Positions 56,997 to 64,000 of a stretch of DNA of 64,000 nucleotides are shown piece after piece. Under the pieces are notes generated by a model. It worked only from the letters and a program-made list of their open reading frames with translations. It was not told the origin of the DNA and did no database searches. This DNA is from Pseudomonas baetica (GTDB taxonomy: Bacteria > Pseudomonadota > Gammaproteobacteria > Pseudomonadales > Pseudomonadaceae): NCBI RefSeq assembly GCF_002813455.1, contig NZ_PHHE01000001.1, positions 558,001 to 622,000 of the forward strand, written 5' to 3'. How positions within the stretch are numbered: position 1 is the stretch's first letter; the number at the start of each line of letters is the position of its first letter. Position numbers and translations under genes: made by a program.

Positions 56997-57821
56997 TCAT
57001 GCCGGGACGGTAGCGTTCTGTAGCAAATGGTTCCACAGGTACTGCGCGACGGCTTCATCCGTGCACGGGCCAATGACCTCGGCGTCGGGAAGCGCCTGCA
57101 TCAACTCGGCATGCGCATTACCCATGAGCACCCCTTTGCCGACGCCGGACAACATGTCGGCGTCGTTCAATCCGTCGCCAAACGCGATGCATGCCTGCAC
57201 GGGCACGTTCAGGAAGTCGGCGAGCTGTTTCAAGGCATTGCCCTTGGAGACGTCTCGGGTCATGACCTCCAGACACCATGGGAAGGTGAAGACAGTGCTG
57301 ATCTGATCGCCCAGCAGTTGGTTCAGCCGTGTCTGCAACCTGAGCAGGGCGCCGTGATCCTTGTTCCGCTGAAAGAAAAACACCTTCTGCACGGCGGTCA
57401 ACGGCAGGCTTTCGGACGCGCAGATCACCGGCTGAAAGGCTGGATTCTGGCTGAAGTCCTTGAGGTTTTCGTCTTCGCGGCTCATCAACCAACTGGACTG
57501 GCAGTAAAGGTTGATGGTCAGATCCGCGTCTCCTCGCGTTTCCTCCAGCAGTGTCTGGACGACGCTGGCCGGTAACTCTTCGCTCAGTGCAAGCCCACCG
57601 CAGGCGCTGGAAATGCGCGCACCATTGGACGTGATCAAATGAACCGGCAGCGACTGACTGTCGAGCAACGACTCGACGTCTGTCTGGTGCCGACCGGTAG
57701 CCAGCACGATGTGATGGCCGGCGTGGTTCAGGCTGTGAATCACGCTTTTGGTAAAAGCACCGAACGTACCGCCTGGCAGCAGCAGCGTGCCGTCCAGGTC
57801 AGAGGCAATAAGCAAGTACAT
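56997..57821 (-). CDS. HAD-superfamily (Cof/IIB type) phosphatase
   Basis: 274 residues from the ATG at 57821 (MYLLIASDLDGTLLLPGG), chosen for AAGGAG upstream. HAD motifs: DLDGT (Asp8, Asp10), a Thr in LATGR, Lys in VSKGNAL, and FGDGLNDADML. Cof-type cap. Last gene of the five-gene operon, 73 bases after the formyltransferase. Likely releases phosphate (or a phosphorylated/nucleotide group) from an intermediate; actual substrate unknown. It may also be a housekeeping sugar phosphatase. Confidence 0.85.
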   Translation of the reverse strand: MYLLIASDLDGTLLLPGGTFGAFTKSVIHSLNHAGHHIVLATGRHQTDVESLLDSQSLPVHLITSNGARISSACGGLALSEELPASVVQTLLEETRGDADLTINLYCQSSWLMSREDENLKDFSQNPAFQPVICASESLPLTAVQKVFFFQRNKDHGALLRLQTRLNQLLGDQISTVFTFPWCLEVMTRDVSKGNALKQLADFLNVPVQACIAFGDGLNDADMLSGVGKGVLMGNAHAELMQALPDAEVIGPCTDEAVAQYLWNHLLQNATVPA

Positions 57822-57894
57822 GATGGCTCCTTCGAAGGGATCGCCCGCCGACCCGATTGCCGCGTGCGCAAGCAACCGAGCGGCGCCGCAAAGG

Positions 57895-58569
57895 TTACTG
57901 TCGTTCGCGCAGTTTCTCTGATTGTGCTTTGGTGAAGGTCATCCGATCTTCCAGCCGGAGATTGTCCTTTTCGTAGTAGATGCTCATGTCGGCATGTTTC
58001 TGCGGGACCGCGACGATGCGCTCGATCAGCGGCAAGGTATCCACCAGCAACTGCCGGGCATAACCCATCGCGCGGGTATAGGTGTCGATCACTTCTTCGA
58101 ACTCGGGGTAGATGTTGAAGGCCACCTGATTGAGGATCGGCCCTTCGTCGATGCCCTCGCTGATCTCGTGCAACGTCGCGCCGTGCATCCGCTCGCCATT
58201 CTTCAGTGCCCAGTTGACCGGACGTACGCCGCGGTATTTCGGCAGGTAGGAAAGGTGCAGGTTGATGATTTTCGCGCAGCAATCGATGTAGCGCTTGGGC
58301 AAAATTCTCTTGTGGAAAATCACCAGGCAGATGTCACAGGCGAACGTGCCGTCGGCATAACCGGGCAAGTCTTCGATCAAGCCGCTTTCGACCACTTCGA
58401 TCCCTTGCTCCCGGCAATACTGGATCAACGTGCGTTCAGTGCTGACCGGCTCGAAAGGATCGGCCACCACGTACGACACCGTATGGTCGGGGGACGCGTT
58501 GAAATATTCACAGGCGAAAATGGCCAGTTCGCCCTTGCCGCAAATCACTACCTTCTTAGGCAAGTTCAA
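57895..58569 (-). CDS. formyltransferase-family enzyme (Fmt/PvdF-like fold)
   Basis: 224 residues from a TTG start at 58569, supported by AAGGAG eight bases upstream. The catalytic triad of the 10-formyl-tetrahydrofolate transferases is visible as Asn103 and His105 in INLHLSYLP and Asp141 in EGIDEGPIL, with the same spacing as E. coli Fmt (106/108/144). It lacks the tRNA-binding C-terminal domain of Fmt. It overlaps the fused nucleotidyltransferase/PLP gene by 14 bases. Predicted to N-formylate a small amine or hydroxylamine. Confidence 0.85.
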   Translation of the reverse strand: MNLPKKVVICGKGELAIFACEYFNASPDHTVSYVVADPFEPVSTERTLIQYCREQGIEVVESGLIEDLPGYADGTFACDICLVIFHKRILPKRYIDCCAKIINLHLSYLPKYRGVRPVNWALKNGERMHGATLHEISEGIDEGPILNQVAFNIYPEFEEVIDTYTRAMGYARQLLVDTLPLIERIVAVPQKHADMSIYYEKDNLRLEDRMTFTKAQSEKLRERQ

Positions 58570-60415
58570 CGGTGCTCTCCTTCGGTTGGCTGCTGGTTTG
58601 TTTCAGTGATGCCAGATCCTGCATCACGCAAGTCAGGGCCTGGATCAAACGGGCGTTTTCGTCAGGCGTACGGCAGGAGATCCGGAAATACTTATCGGAA
58701 TCGTCATTGCGCTTGCCCGAGCACTCCTTGATGTACATGTGGTGCTCGTCCAGCAACAACCGGGAAATGGTCTGGGCGTCGGCGTGATGGGTCTTGCAGT
58801 AAATGAAGTTTGCTTCAGTCTCGAAACCGCTGATGCCGTCGATCGCGTTCAGCGCCTGTTGAAACGCGCGAGTGTCGTTGATCACTTGTTGGCAACTGGC
58901 CAGGTATTCCTGTTGATACTGGGGCAGATGCAACAGGAACTCTTCGGCAAAGCCGTTGATGTTCCAGATCGGCAGCAGCGAATTGATCAGCGCCATCAAT
59001 GTCCGGTTGGCACTGGCCAGGTATCCGATGCGAATTCCGCCGATACCGAACGTTTTGCTCATGCTGCGAATCACCACCAGGTTGGGATGATCGTCGAGCA
59101 CATTGAGCATGGTGCTGCTGGCATGGTTGGAGAAGTCGAGGAACGACTCATCGACGATCAGCGAGATATCCAGTTCCAGCAACTGAGCAGCAAGCGAAGC
59201 CAGCGCCGAGGCGGGCGTCAGGGCGCCAGTCGGGTTGTTGGGCGACTCGATGATCACTACCTCGGGACGCTGCTGCCGGCAGGTGGCGAGCAACGCGTCG
59301 ATGTCGATAGCGAAGTCATCCTCTTCTCGCGTGTAGTGGCAGAGCGTGCGCTGCTCACCGAACACGTTCGCGTATTCGTTGAAGGACGGTACTGTCACCA
59401 ACGCGCTGCCGGTATAGACGGACGGCAGCAATTTGATGATTTCCGCCGCACCATTGGCGATGCACAGGTGCCTTGCGGAGACACCGAGGAATTCACTGAG
59501 CGACTCTTCGATGAGCTTTCTGCCGCCAGGGTAGTTCAGGAGGATGTGATCGAAGTTGTCCCTGATCTTGTCTTTCATCTGCTGTGGCGGGAAGTGGAAG
59601 TTGTAGATCAGGGCGAAGTCCAGCATCGGGTAGCGCCAGTAACCGCCGTGGCGATTTTGTACGAAGCCCAGACGATCACGACTGGAAATGTAGTTGCAGA
59701 CCGTCAGGTCGTAATAATTGTCGACTTCATACCATTCGGTGGTCGGCACGATGACCGTCCGAATATCCCATTTGCCCTCAAGCGAGGCTTTTTTGAAGAC
59801 GTCTTCGTAGTAGGCGTTGACGTTGTCTTTGCGCACGTTACTGGCGAGTTGTTTTTTGACGTGCTCGGCGAACGTGGTTGATCCGATCTGGTACAGGTTG
59901 ACGGTCTTGTATTGGCCGTCATGCGCTTGGTGGCCGATGTCCTTGGTTGAGCCGAAACCCTGCAAATGGTCTCCCTCGAGCACGGCGTAGGTGCCCTCCA
60001 TGTTCTTGCCAAGCGGCGACACCAGGGCGATCAGGTCACCGGGTTTTTGCAGAAGCTGTTGCAGGCTGGAGGCCGAGAAATAAATGTCGCCCTCGATGAT
60101 CAGCGTGTTTGCGGTAATGTGCTCGCGCGCCAGATACAGCGAGTAGATGTTGTTGGTCGTGGCCCAGTCCGGGTTGCTGACAAACTCAAAGTTGATAGCG
60201 GTGTCCATTGCCCGAAGGTGAGCGGTAATGGTTTCGGACTGATAGCCGACCACAACCACCACGTTGGTGATACCCAACGTTTGGAGGTTGTTCAGGGCAT
60301 TGTCGATGAAGGCGATATTGTTGGTCTTCACCAACGGCTTCGGCGTGTGGCGCGTGCGCTTGCCCAGGCGACTTCCGCGTCCGGCACACAGAATGATGGC
60401 TGTCTGGTTGTTCAT
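58556..60415 (-). CDS. nucleotidyltransferase fused to a class I/II PLP-dependent aminotransferase/decarboxylase
   Basis: 619 residues from the ATG at 60415 (AAGGAA seven bases upstream). Residues 1-240: LicC-like NTP transferase, with IILCAGRGSRLGKRT (7-21), PKPLV, metal Asp110 in EGDIYF and Asp232 in EVDNYYDL. Residues about 265-600: fold-type I PLP domain of the HisC/CobD group, with YPGGRKLIEESL, PNNPTG near 393 and the PLP lysine in RSMSKTFG near 453. The order equals FrbH of FR-900098 biosynthesis (CMP transfer plus decarboxylation). Substrate here unknown. Confidence 0.88.
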   Translation of the reverse strand: MNNQTAIILCAGRGSRLGKRTRHTPKPLVKTNNIAFIDNALNNLQTLGITNVVVVVGYQSETITAHLRAMDTAINFEFVSNPDWATTNNIYSLYLAREHITANTLIIEGDIYFSASSLQQLLQKPGDLIALVSPLGKNMEGTYAVLEGDHLQGFGSTKDIGHQAHDGQYKTVNLYQIGSTTFAEHVKKQLASNVRKDNVNAYYEDVFKKASLEGKWDIRTVIVPTTEWYEVDNYYDLTVCNYISSRDRLGFVQNRHGGYWRYPMLDFALIYNFHFPPQQMKDKIRDNFDHILLNYPGGRKLIEESLSEFLGVSARHLCIANGAAEIIKLLPSVYTGSALVTVPSFNEYANVFGEQRTLCHYTREEDDFAIDIDALLATCRQQRPEVVIIESPNNPTGALTPASALASLAAQLLELDISLIVDESFLDFSNHASSTMLNVLDDHPNLVVIRSMSKTFGIGGIRIGYLASANRTLMALINSLLPIWNINGFAEEFLLHLPQYQQEYLASCQQVINDTRAFQQALNAIDGISGFETEANFIYCKTHHADAQTISRLLLDEHHMYIKECSGKRNDDSDKYFRISCRTPDENARLIQALTCVMQDLASLKQTSSQPKESTVELA

Positions 60416-60429
60416 TGTCATTTCCTTAT

Positions 60430-61629
60430 TTAATGAAAGATGAGTCCGGGCACCACGTGCTGGTAGACCCATACGCCGTCGATCCTGCCGCGAAAGCTCT
60501 CCTCGCCACCGCTGTCGCCACCGGTCTTGATCCCGGCACCGAGGCCGAATGAGTGGAAGTTTTCCAGCACCCGACCCTCGCGAGTGATCGGATTGAGTTG
60601 CGCGTTGGTGAGCAGCCCGAAGTCGTCCTGTTGAAGTTCCAGTGGTGTGCCGTCGACATCCAGCAAGGGCACCAGCCCCGCCTTGTACCCGGTGCTGTGA
60701 ATCAGCAAATCGGATTGTGCGATCAGACCCAGCACCTGATCGGTAGAGGCGTGCGCTATGTCCACGATGTCGAGATTGCGGATCAGCCCTTGTTTGATCT
60801 TGCGGGCGAATTCAAACGAGTCGTAGCGCAGGCCCGAATAGCGGTTGACCCTTTGACTTGCCTGGCAAATATCGGCATCGACAAACGGATAGTCTTGCTC
60901 GCGGGCGGAGGCTGGGGAGTCAAAGAACAGTTTGAAATCGCGTTTGGTCAGCAACGTGATGGTGCCTGGGAAATCCAGCTGTTCAACCAGACGAATCAGG
61001 CAGGAAATGGCGCTGTGCGAAGAACCAACGATGGTCAGGTTCTGGTATGCGCCACTTTTCAATGCCTGGTCGTACGTGCCCTTGAGCAGTGCGTCCGAGT
61101 TGATGTTGTGATGCGGGTGCTGCACGGTGGCTTGATTGAGCCGGCCGCCAATGTTGAAGATGATCTTTTTGCACAGCGCCTCTACACGCTGGCCATCGAG
61201 CAGGTAACTGACGCGGTAGTGGCCTTGCGGGGTCAGGCGAACTTCGCAGACCGTCGACTCAGTGGAAATTTCGAAGCGTTTGTAGAGCGATTGATGCTCG
61301 GTAACGTAAGTGCCGATGTGTTCGAGGAAGCGCCCAACGTGGTGCAGCTCAACTGCTTCAGTGCGCCGCTCGGAAAAATATTTCCATTCTGCTGTGCTCT
61401 GCAGGAAGCGGCTCAGATCGTCCGTACGGTCCTGGAATTTTTCCAGAAAGACCACGCCAAGCGAGTTGGCGGTAATCCGGTATTGACCGATTTCGCCGCT
61501 GCCCAGTGTTTTGGATTTCTCAAGTATCAGGCAGCGTTGTATCTGTTCATTGTGAATAAGATCAGGTAACAACGAGATATTGGCGGGTCCGGCACCACAT
61601 AGGATGAGGTCATAAATCGGCGTATTCAT
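60430..61629 (-). CDS. FAD/NAD(P)H monooxygenase, N-hydroxylase-like
   Basis: 399 residues. FAD site CGAGPANISLL (residues 11-21), NADPH-type site IVGSSHSAISCL near 200, and a C-terminal HSTGYKAG near 315 that equals the ATGY motif of lysine/ornithine N-hydroxylases (IucD/PvdA). C-terminal G-rich stretch GLGAGIKTGGDSGGEE is unusual. With a formyltransferase next door, N-hydroxylation followed by N-formylation is a natural reading. It ends 14 bases before the fused enzyme. Other amine oxygenations are possible. Confidence 0.82.
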   Translation of the reverse strand: MNTPIYDLILCGAGPANISLLPDLIHNEQIQRCLILEKSKTLGSGEIGQYRITANSLGVVFLEKFQDRTDDLSRFLQSTAEWKYFSERRTEAVELHHVGRFLEHIGTYVTEHQSLYKRFEISTESTVCEVRLTPQGHYRVSYLLDGQRVEALCKKIIFNIGGRLNQATVQHPHHNINSDALLKGTYDQALKSGAYQNLTIVGSSHSAISCLIRLVEQLDFPGTITLLTKRDFKLFFDSPASAREQDYPFVDADICQASQRVNRYSGLRYDSFEFARKIKQGLIRNLDIVDIAHASTDQVLGLIAQSDLLIHSTGYKAGLVPLLDVDGTPLELQQDDFGLLTNAQLNPITREGRVLENFHSFGLGAGIKTGGDSGGEESFRGRIDGVWVYQHVVPGLIFH

Positions 61630-61744
61630 GGTGTTTGCCTGATAGTTGAGAAGTTCGAGAAATTTACTTTTTCGAGGCGAAGAAGTTTCCCGCTACCGTT
61701 GTTGGTGCGCAGGGATGGAACTATGGAAACTTCGCGTCGAGTGA

Positions 61745-63010
61745 TCAGTTATGCACTGGCGCCGTTTCGATGTTGATCGCCGAAGCGTCTGTTTCAGCAA
61801 TGGCTTTTTTGTGCCGGAAGATGCCGATAAATATGGCCGTCATCAGAAGGCTGGCAAGCGTCAGGAATATATAAAGCGCCGTTCCGCTGAGTCTCTGTAT
61901 AAACACGCCGCCGACAATCGGCGCCAGAGAAAAGCCGATGCTATATAAAGAGGCTGCGCCAAAGTAAGCTCCGCGCAAGTTCGGCGGGGCCAGGCTGTCG
62001 ACAAACATATTGATACATGGAAACAGCAACGTCTGGCTGATACTCATGATCAGTACGGCGCTGTACCACAGCGGTTTGACGTCATAGAAATGCGCGGCCA
62101 AGGCAAAAACCGCCTCGCTGATGACCAGCAGTGCCGAGCCCAGGTAGATCTTGGTATTCAACGATACCGATGACAGGGCGCTGGCAAGCGGCAGTTGCAG
62201 CAGGACGATCGTCGAGGCATGCAAGACGATCAGTGAAGCGACAAAGGGCAGGTAGCCGTCGAAAGCCAGAGCAGCCATCAGTTGCGGCAGGCTGGAGTCA
62301 AAACTGCCGAAGATGAACATCATGATGATGTTATTGATCACCAGCGCCAGGAATAAACGGTCTTTCGCAAGTACGCCCATGGTACTTTTGAAGCTGGTGG
62401 TATTGACCGCTTTAAGGCTCACGCCTTTTCCGAAGACCAGCACGCTGACCAGCAGCAGAACGTAGGAGGCTGTCACCAGCACGAACGACAGAGAGTCTGA
62501 GGAGATCCCCAGTTTCAGGCCGAAATAGGGGCCGGTCGCCGCTCCGGCATTCAAAAAAAAGTAGCGCAGATGCATGGCGCGCTCGATCAGAGCCCGTGAC
62601 TCGATGATATCGCCAATGACGGTTTTGATCGGGTTGTTGACCAGCGCCCACGACAGGTTCGCCAGCAAAGTGCCTGCGATGTAGCCATACGCATTGCTGC
62701 TGACACCCAGCAGCAGATAAGAAGTTGCAGCGACGACACAGCCCAGTACGATGATTTTCAAGCGGCCGATCTTGTCTGACAGGTAGCCGCTGTAAAAACT
62801 CACGATCGATGACAGTGCGATGGACAGTGTCAGGATCAGACCGATAAATGTCGCACTGAAACCAAATCGGGTATACAGCACGATCGAGATAAACGGCCAG
62901 ACCATCATTGATGTTGCGCGGGTGACAAAGGTGCCGATAAACAATATCCAGATGAACAGTGGCATCTCGGACAGATATCGACGGATACCGGTTCTTATTG
63001 AAATATGCAT
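61745..63010 (-). CDS. MFS transporter, first gene of the biosynthetic operon
   Basis: 421 residues with twelve predicted helices; YSGYLSDKIGRLKIIVLG is the MFS loop 2-3 signature. AT content is visibly higher than in neighbouring housekeeping genes. It is the most upstream gene of the operon and probably exports the product or confers self-resistance. The ATG at 63010 has no strong ribosome site. Gap to the next gene is 115 bases. Confidence 0.85.
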   Translation of the reverse strand: MHISIRTGIRRYLSEMPLFIWILFIGTFVTRATSMMVWPFISIVLYTRFGFSATFIGLILTLSIALSSIVSFYSGYLSDKIGRLKIIVLGCVVAATSYLLLGVSSNAYGYIAGTLLANLSWALVNNPIKTVIGDIIESRALIERAMHLRYFFLNAGAATGPYFGLKLGISSDSLSFVLVTASYVLLLVSVLVFGKGVSLKAVNTTSFKSTMGVLAKDRLFLALVINNIIMMFIFGSFDSSLPQLMAALAFDGYLPFVASLIVLHASTIVLLQLPLASALSSVSLNTKIYLGSALLVISEAVFALAAHFYDVKPLWYSAVLIMSISQTLLFPCINMFVDSLAPPNLRGAYFGAASLYSIGFSLAPIVGGVFIQRLSGTALYIFLTLASLLMTAIFIGIFRHKKAIAETDASAINIETAPVHN

Positions 63011-63606
63011 ATTTAAAGGTGGCCGCAGTTCAACCTCTGATTTGGTGCAGGTTGAAGTTGTTTGATCAATGCACTGCCAAAGTCACGCGCTGTAGTATTT
63101 CATCCGCATCTATTTGAAGATGCACGGCGCGTTATGCCAGTCGAGTGGCATGTTTAACGTGTCGATGGATGTTTTACTCATCATGCGAGCAACTCGCTAT
63201 GCGCAAGTTTCGCTGAAAATTGAATAATAACGTCCGCGGCTACCGACAACCTGTAAGTGGCGGGTAGAAACGCGTCGAGAGGGAGGATAGGGCGAGACCG
63301 ATATCATTCCTTGATTGTCGTTGAACACATCATTGCTTCCTTGGCAGTGTTGATCCGAGTCTACATAAAGCGTCACAAAATGTTAATAAAAAATTCACAT
63401 TTAAATTTTTGTGTTCGATTTCGAATGCGCGTATCGCTGTCACTCCCGAGTTCGTTAAGCGCAGGGAGCCCAATTTAATAGACGAATCGGCAATGGCGGT
63501 CTTTACCCTGGCGGACGCCGGGTGCTGGCATGAAAGAGGCAGCGGGGGGGAGGCGGGGGCGCTGGCAAGCCCCCACAAATCGGTGCTTGCCAGCGCTTTG
63601 CAGCAG
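63011..63606. other. AT-rich intergenic region upstream of the biosynthetic operon
   Basis: No convincing gene on either strand. It should contain the operon promoter. At 63559-63596, GCGCTGGCAAGC and GCTTGCCAGCGC form a perfect 12-pair hairpin just after mlaA, likely its terminator although no T-tract is present. Confidence 0.6.
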
Positions 63607-64000
63607 TTACTCGGCGATCTGCAGCTTGCGTGACTCGGTGTATACGTAGCGCACTTTTTCGTATTCGAATGGTGAGTTCAGCTGACCATAGCGGAAGCTG
63701 GTCTGGTAGCGCTTGTCGACCGCGCGCAGGGCCCAGATTTCCGGGTGGTTGGAGCTGACTTCCGAGACGTTGAGGAAGTTGATCGCTGATTCGGTGGTGT
63801 AGTCGACAGCCAGGCCTGCAGTATCGCGCAGGTTGGATGGGCCGAAGATCGGCAGGACGAAGTAGGCGCCGCCCGGTACGCCGTAGAAGCCCAGGGTCTG
63901 ACCGAAGTCTTCGTTCTGACGCGGCAGGCCCATGGCGGTCGCCGGGTCCCACAGGCCGGCGATGCCGATGGTGGTGTTGAGCAGCAGGCGCGCAGTGGTT
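63607..64000 (-). CDS. mlaA: MlaA/VacJ family outer-membrane lipoprotein (5' truncated by window end)
   Basis: The C-terminal 130 codons are visible, open to the window edge. The stretch IAGLWDPATAMGLPRQNEDFGQTLGFYGVPGGAYFVLPIFGPSNLRDTAG is the MlaA signature. MlaA removes mislocated phospholipids from the outer leaflet as part of the Mla pathway. The N-terminal lipoprotein signal is outside the window. It ends in YTESRKLQIAE, as in other pseudomonads. Confidence 0.95.
   Translation of the reverse strand, partial: TTARLLLNTTIGIAGLWDPATAMGLPRQNEDFGQTLGFYGVPGGAYFVLPIFGPSNLRDTAGLAVDYTTESAINFLNVSEVSSNHPEIWALRAVDKRYQTSFRYGQLNSPFEYEKVRYVYTESRKLQIAE

Noticed and set aside
56997..63010. Reading the cluster as part of pyoverdine biosynthesis
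   Set aside because: No NRPS, no TonB receptor and no sigma factor are present, and the nucleotidyltransferase-PLP fusion has no place in that pathway.
56997..63010. Reading the cluster as the formylaminooxyvinylglycine (FVG) locus of P. fluorescens
   Set aside because: Formyltransferase and transporter would fit, but I could not match the remaining genes from memory; kept only as something to compare.
63257..63578. Short frames on both strands in the region upstream of the biosynthetic operon
   Set aside because: They overlap each other, lack ribosome sites and have low-complexity products.

Overview
The window comes from a fluorescent pseudomonad, most likely of the Pseudomonas fluorescens complex. 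Supporting this are the FleQ/sigma-54-style flagellar and chemotaxis gene order (fliK-fliLMNOPQR-flhB ... flhA-flhF-fleN-fliA-cheYZAB-motCD-parC/parP-cheW), the high GC content, the dense REP/REPIN sequences with a RAYT transposase, and the gcl-hyi-glxR-ttuD-pyk order. No rRNA, tRNA or CRISPR array was seen.

Layout. 1-8756: end of an HsbR-like phosphatase regulator, an Hpt protein, fliK, then the fliL-to-flhB export operon. 8757-11300: an accessory insertion between flhB and flhA with two orphan genes, a duplicated flhB tail, and a DUF6124 gene behind a strongly structured leader. 11332-25842: flhA, flhF, fleN, fliA, the chemotaxis genes, motCD, the ParC/ParP-like pair, cheW and a DUF2802 gene. 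25967-27864 (minus): an FlhB-C-like protein and a second FliK-type protein. 28062-35009: ccmABCDEFGHI, followed by a small lipoprotein and a clear terminator. 35771-37748: an InvB/Spa15-like type III chaperone overlapping a putative effector. 37820-40448: a LysR regulator, a gutted SDR gene and an MFS transporter. 40692-44135: an exported-protein gene split by an IS3 element, and an IS4 element sitting in the loop of a terminator. 44173-47036: sbp, a potassium channel and a urea transporter. 47241-53832: the glyoxylate carboligase operon feeding tartronate semialdehyde, glycerate, 2-phosphoglycerate and pyruvate, with REPINs in its gaps. 54101-56981: a GlcG-like gene, a RAYT, a TetR regulator and a DUF808 membrane protein. 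56997-63010 (minus): a five-gene operon. 63607-64000: end of mlaA.

The most striking region is 56997-63010. It encodes an MFS exporter, an N-hydroxylase-like flavoprotein, a nucleotidyltransferase fused to a CobD/HisC-like PLP enzyme, a formyltransferase with the Asn-His-Asp triad, and a HAD phosphatase. This set mirrors the late steps of FR-900098/fosmidomycin-type biosynthesis (nucleotidyl activation plus decarboxylation, N-hydroxylation, N-acylation, nucleotide release, export), but no PEP mutase is visible. It is a good candidate for an undescribed N-formyl-N-hydroxyamine metabolite.

Other points of interest are four FliM-like EFEALL motifs in the CheA linker, the chaperone/effector pair far from any visible type III apparatus, the structured RNA before DUF6124, and two IS insertions whose pre-insertion sequence can be reconstructed exactly.
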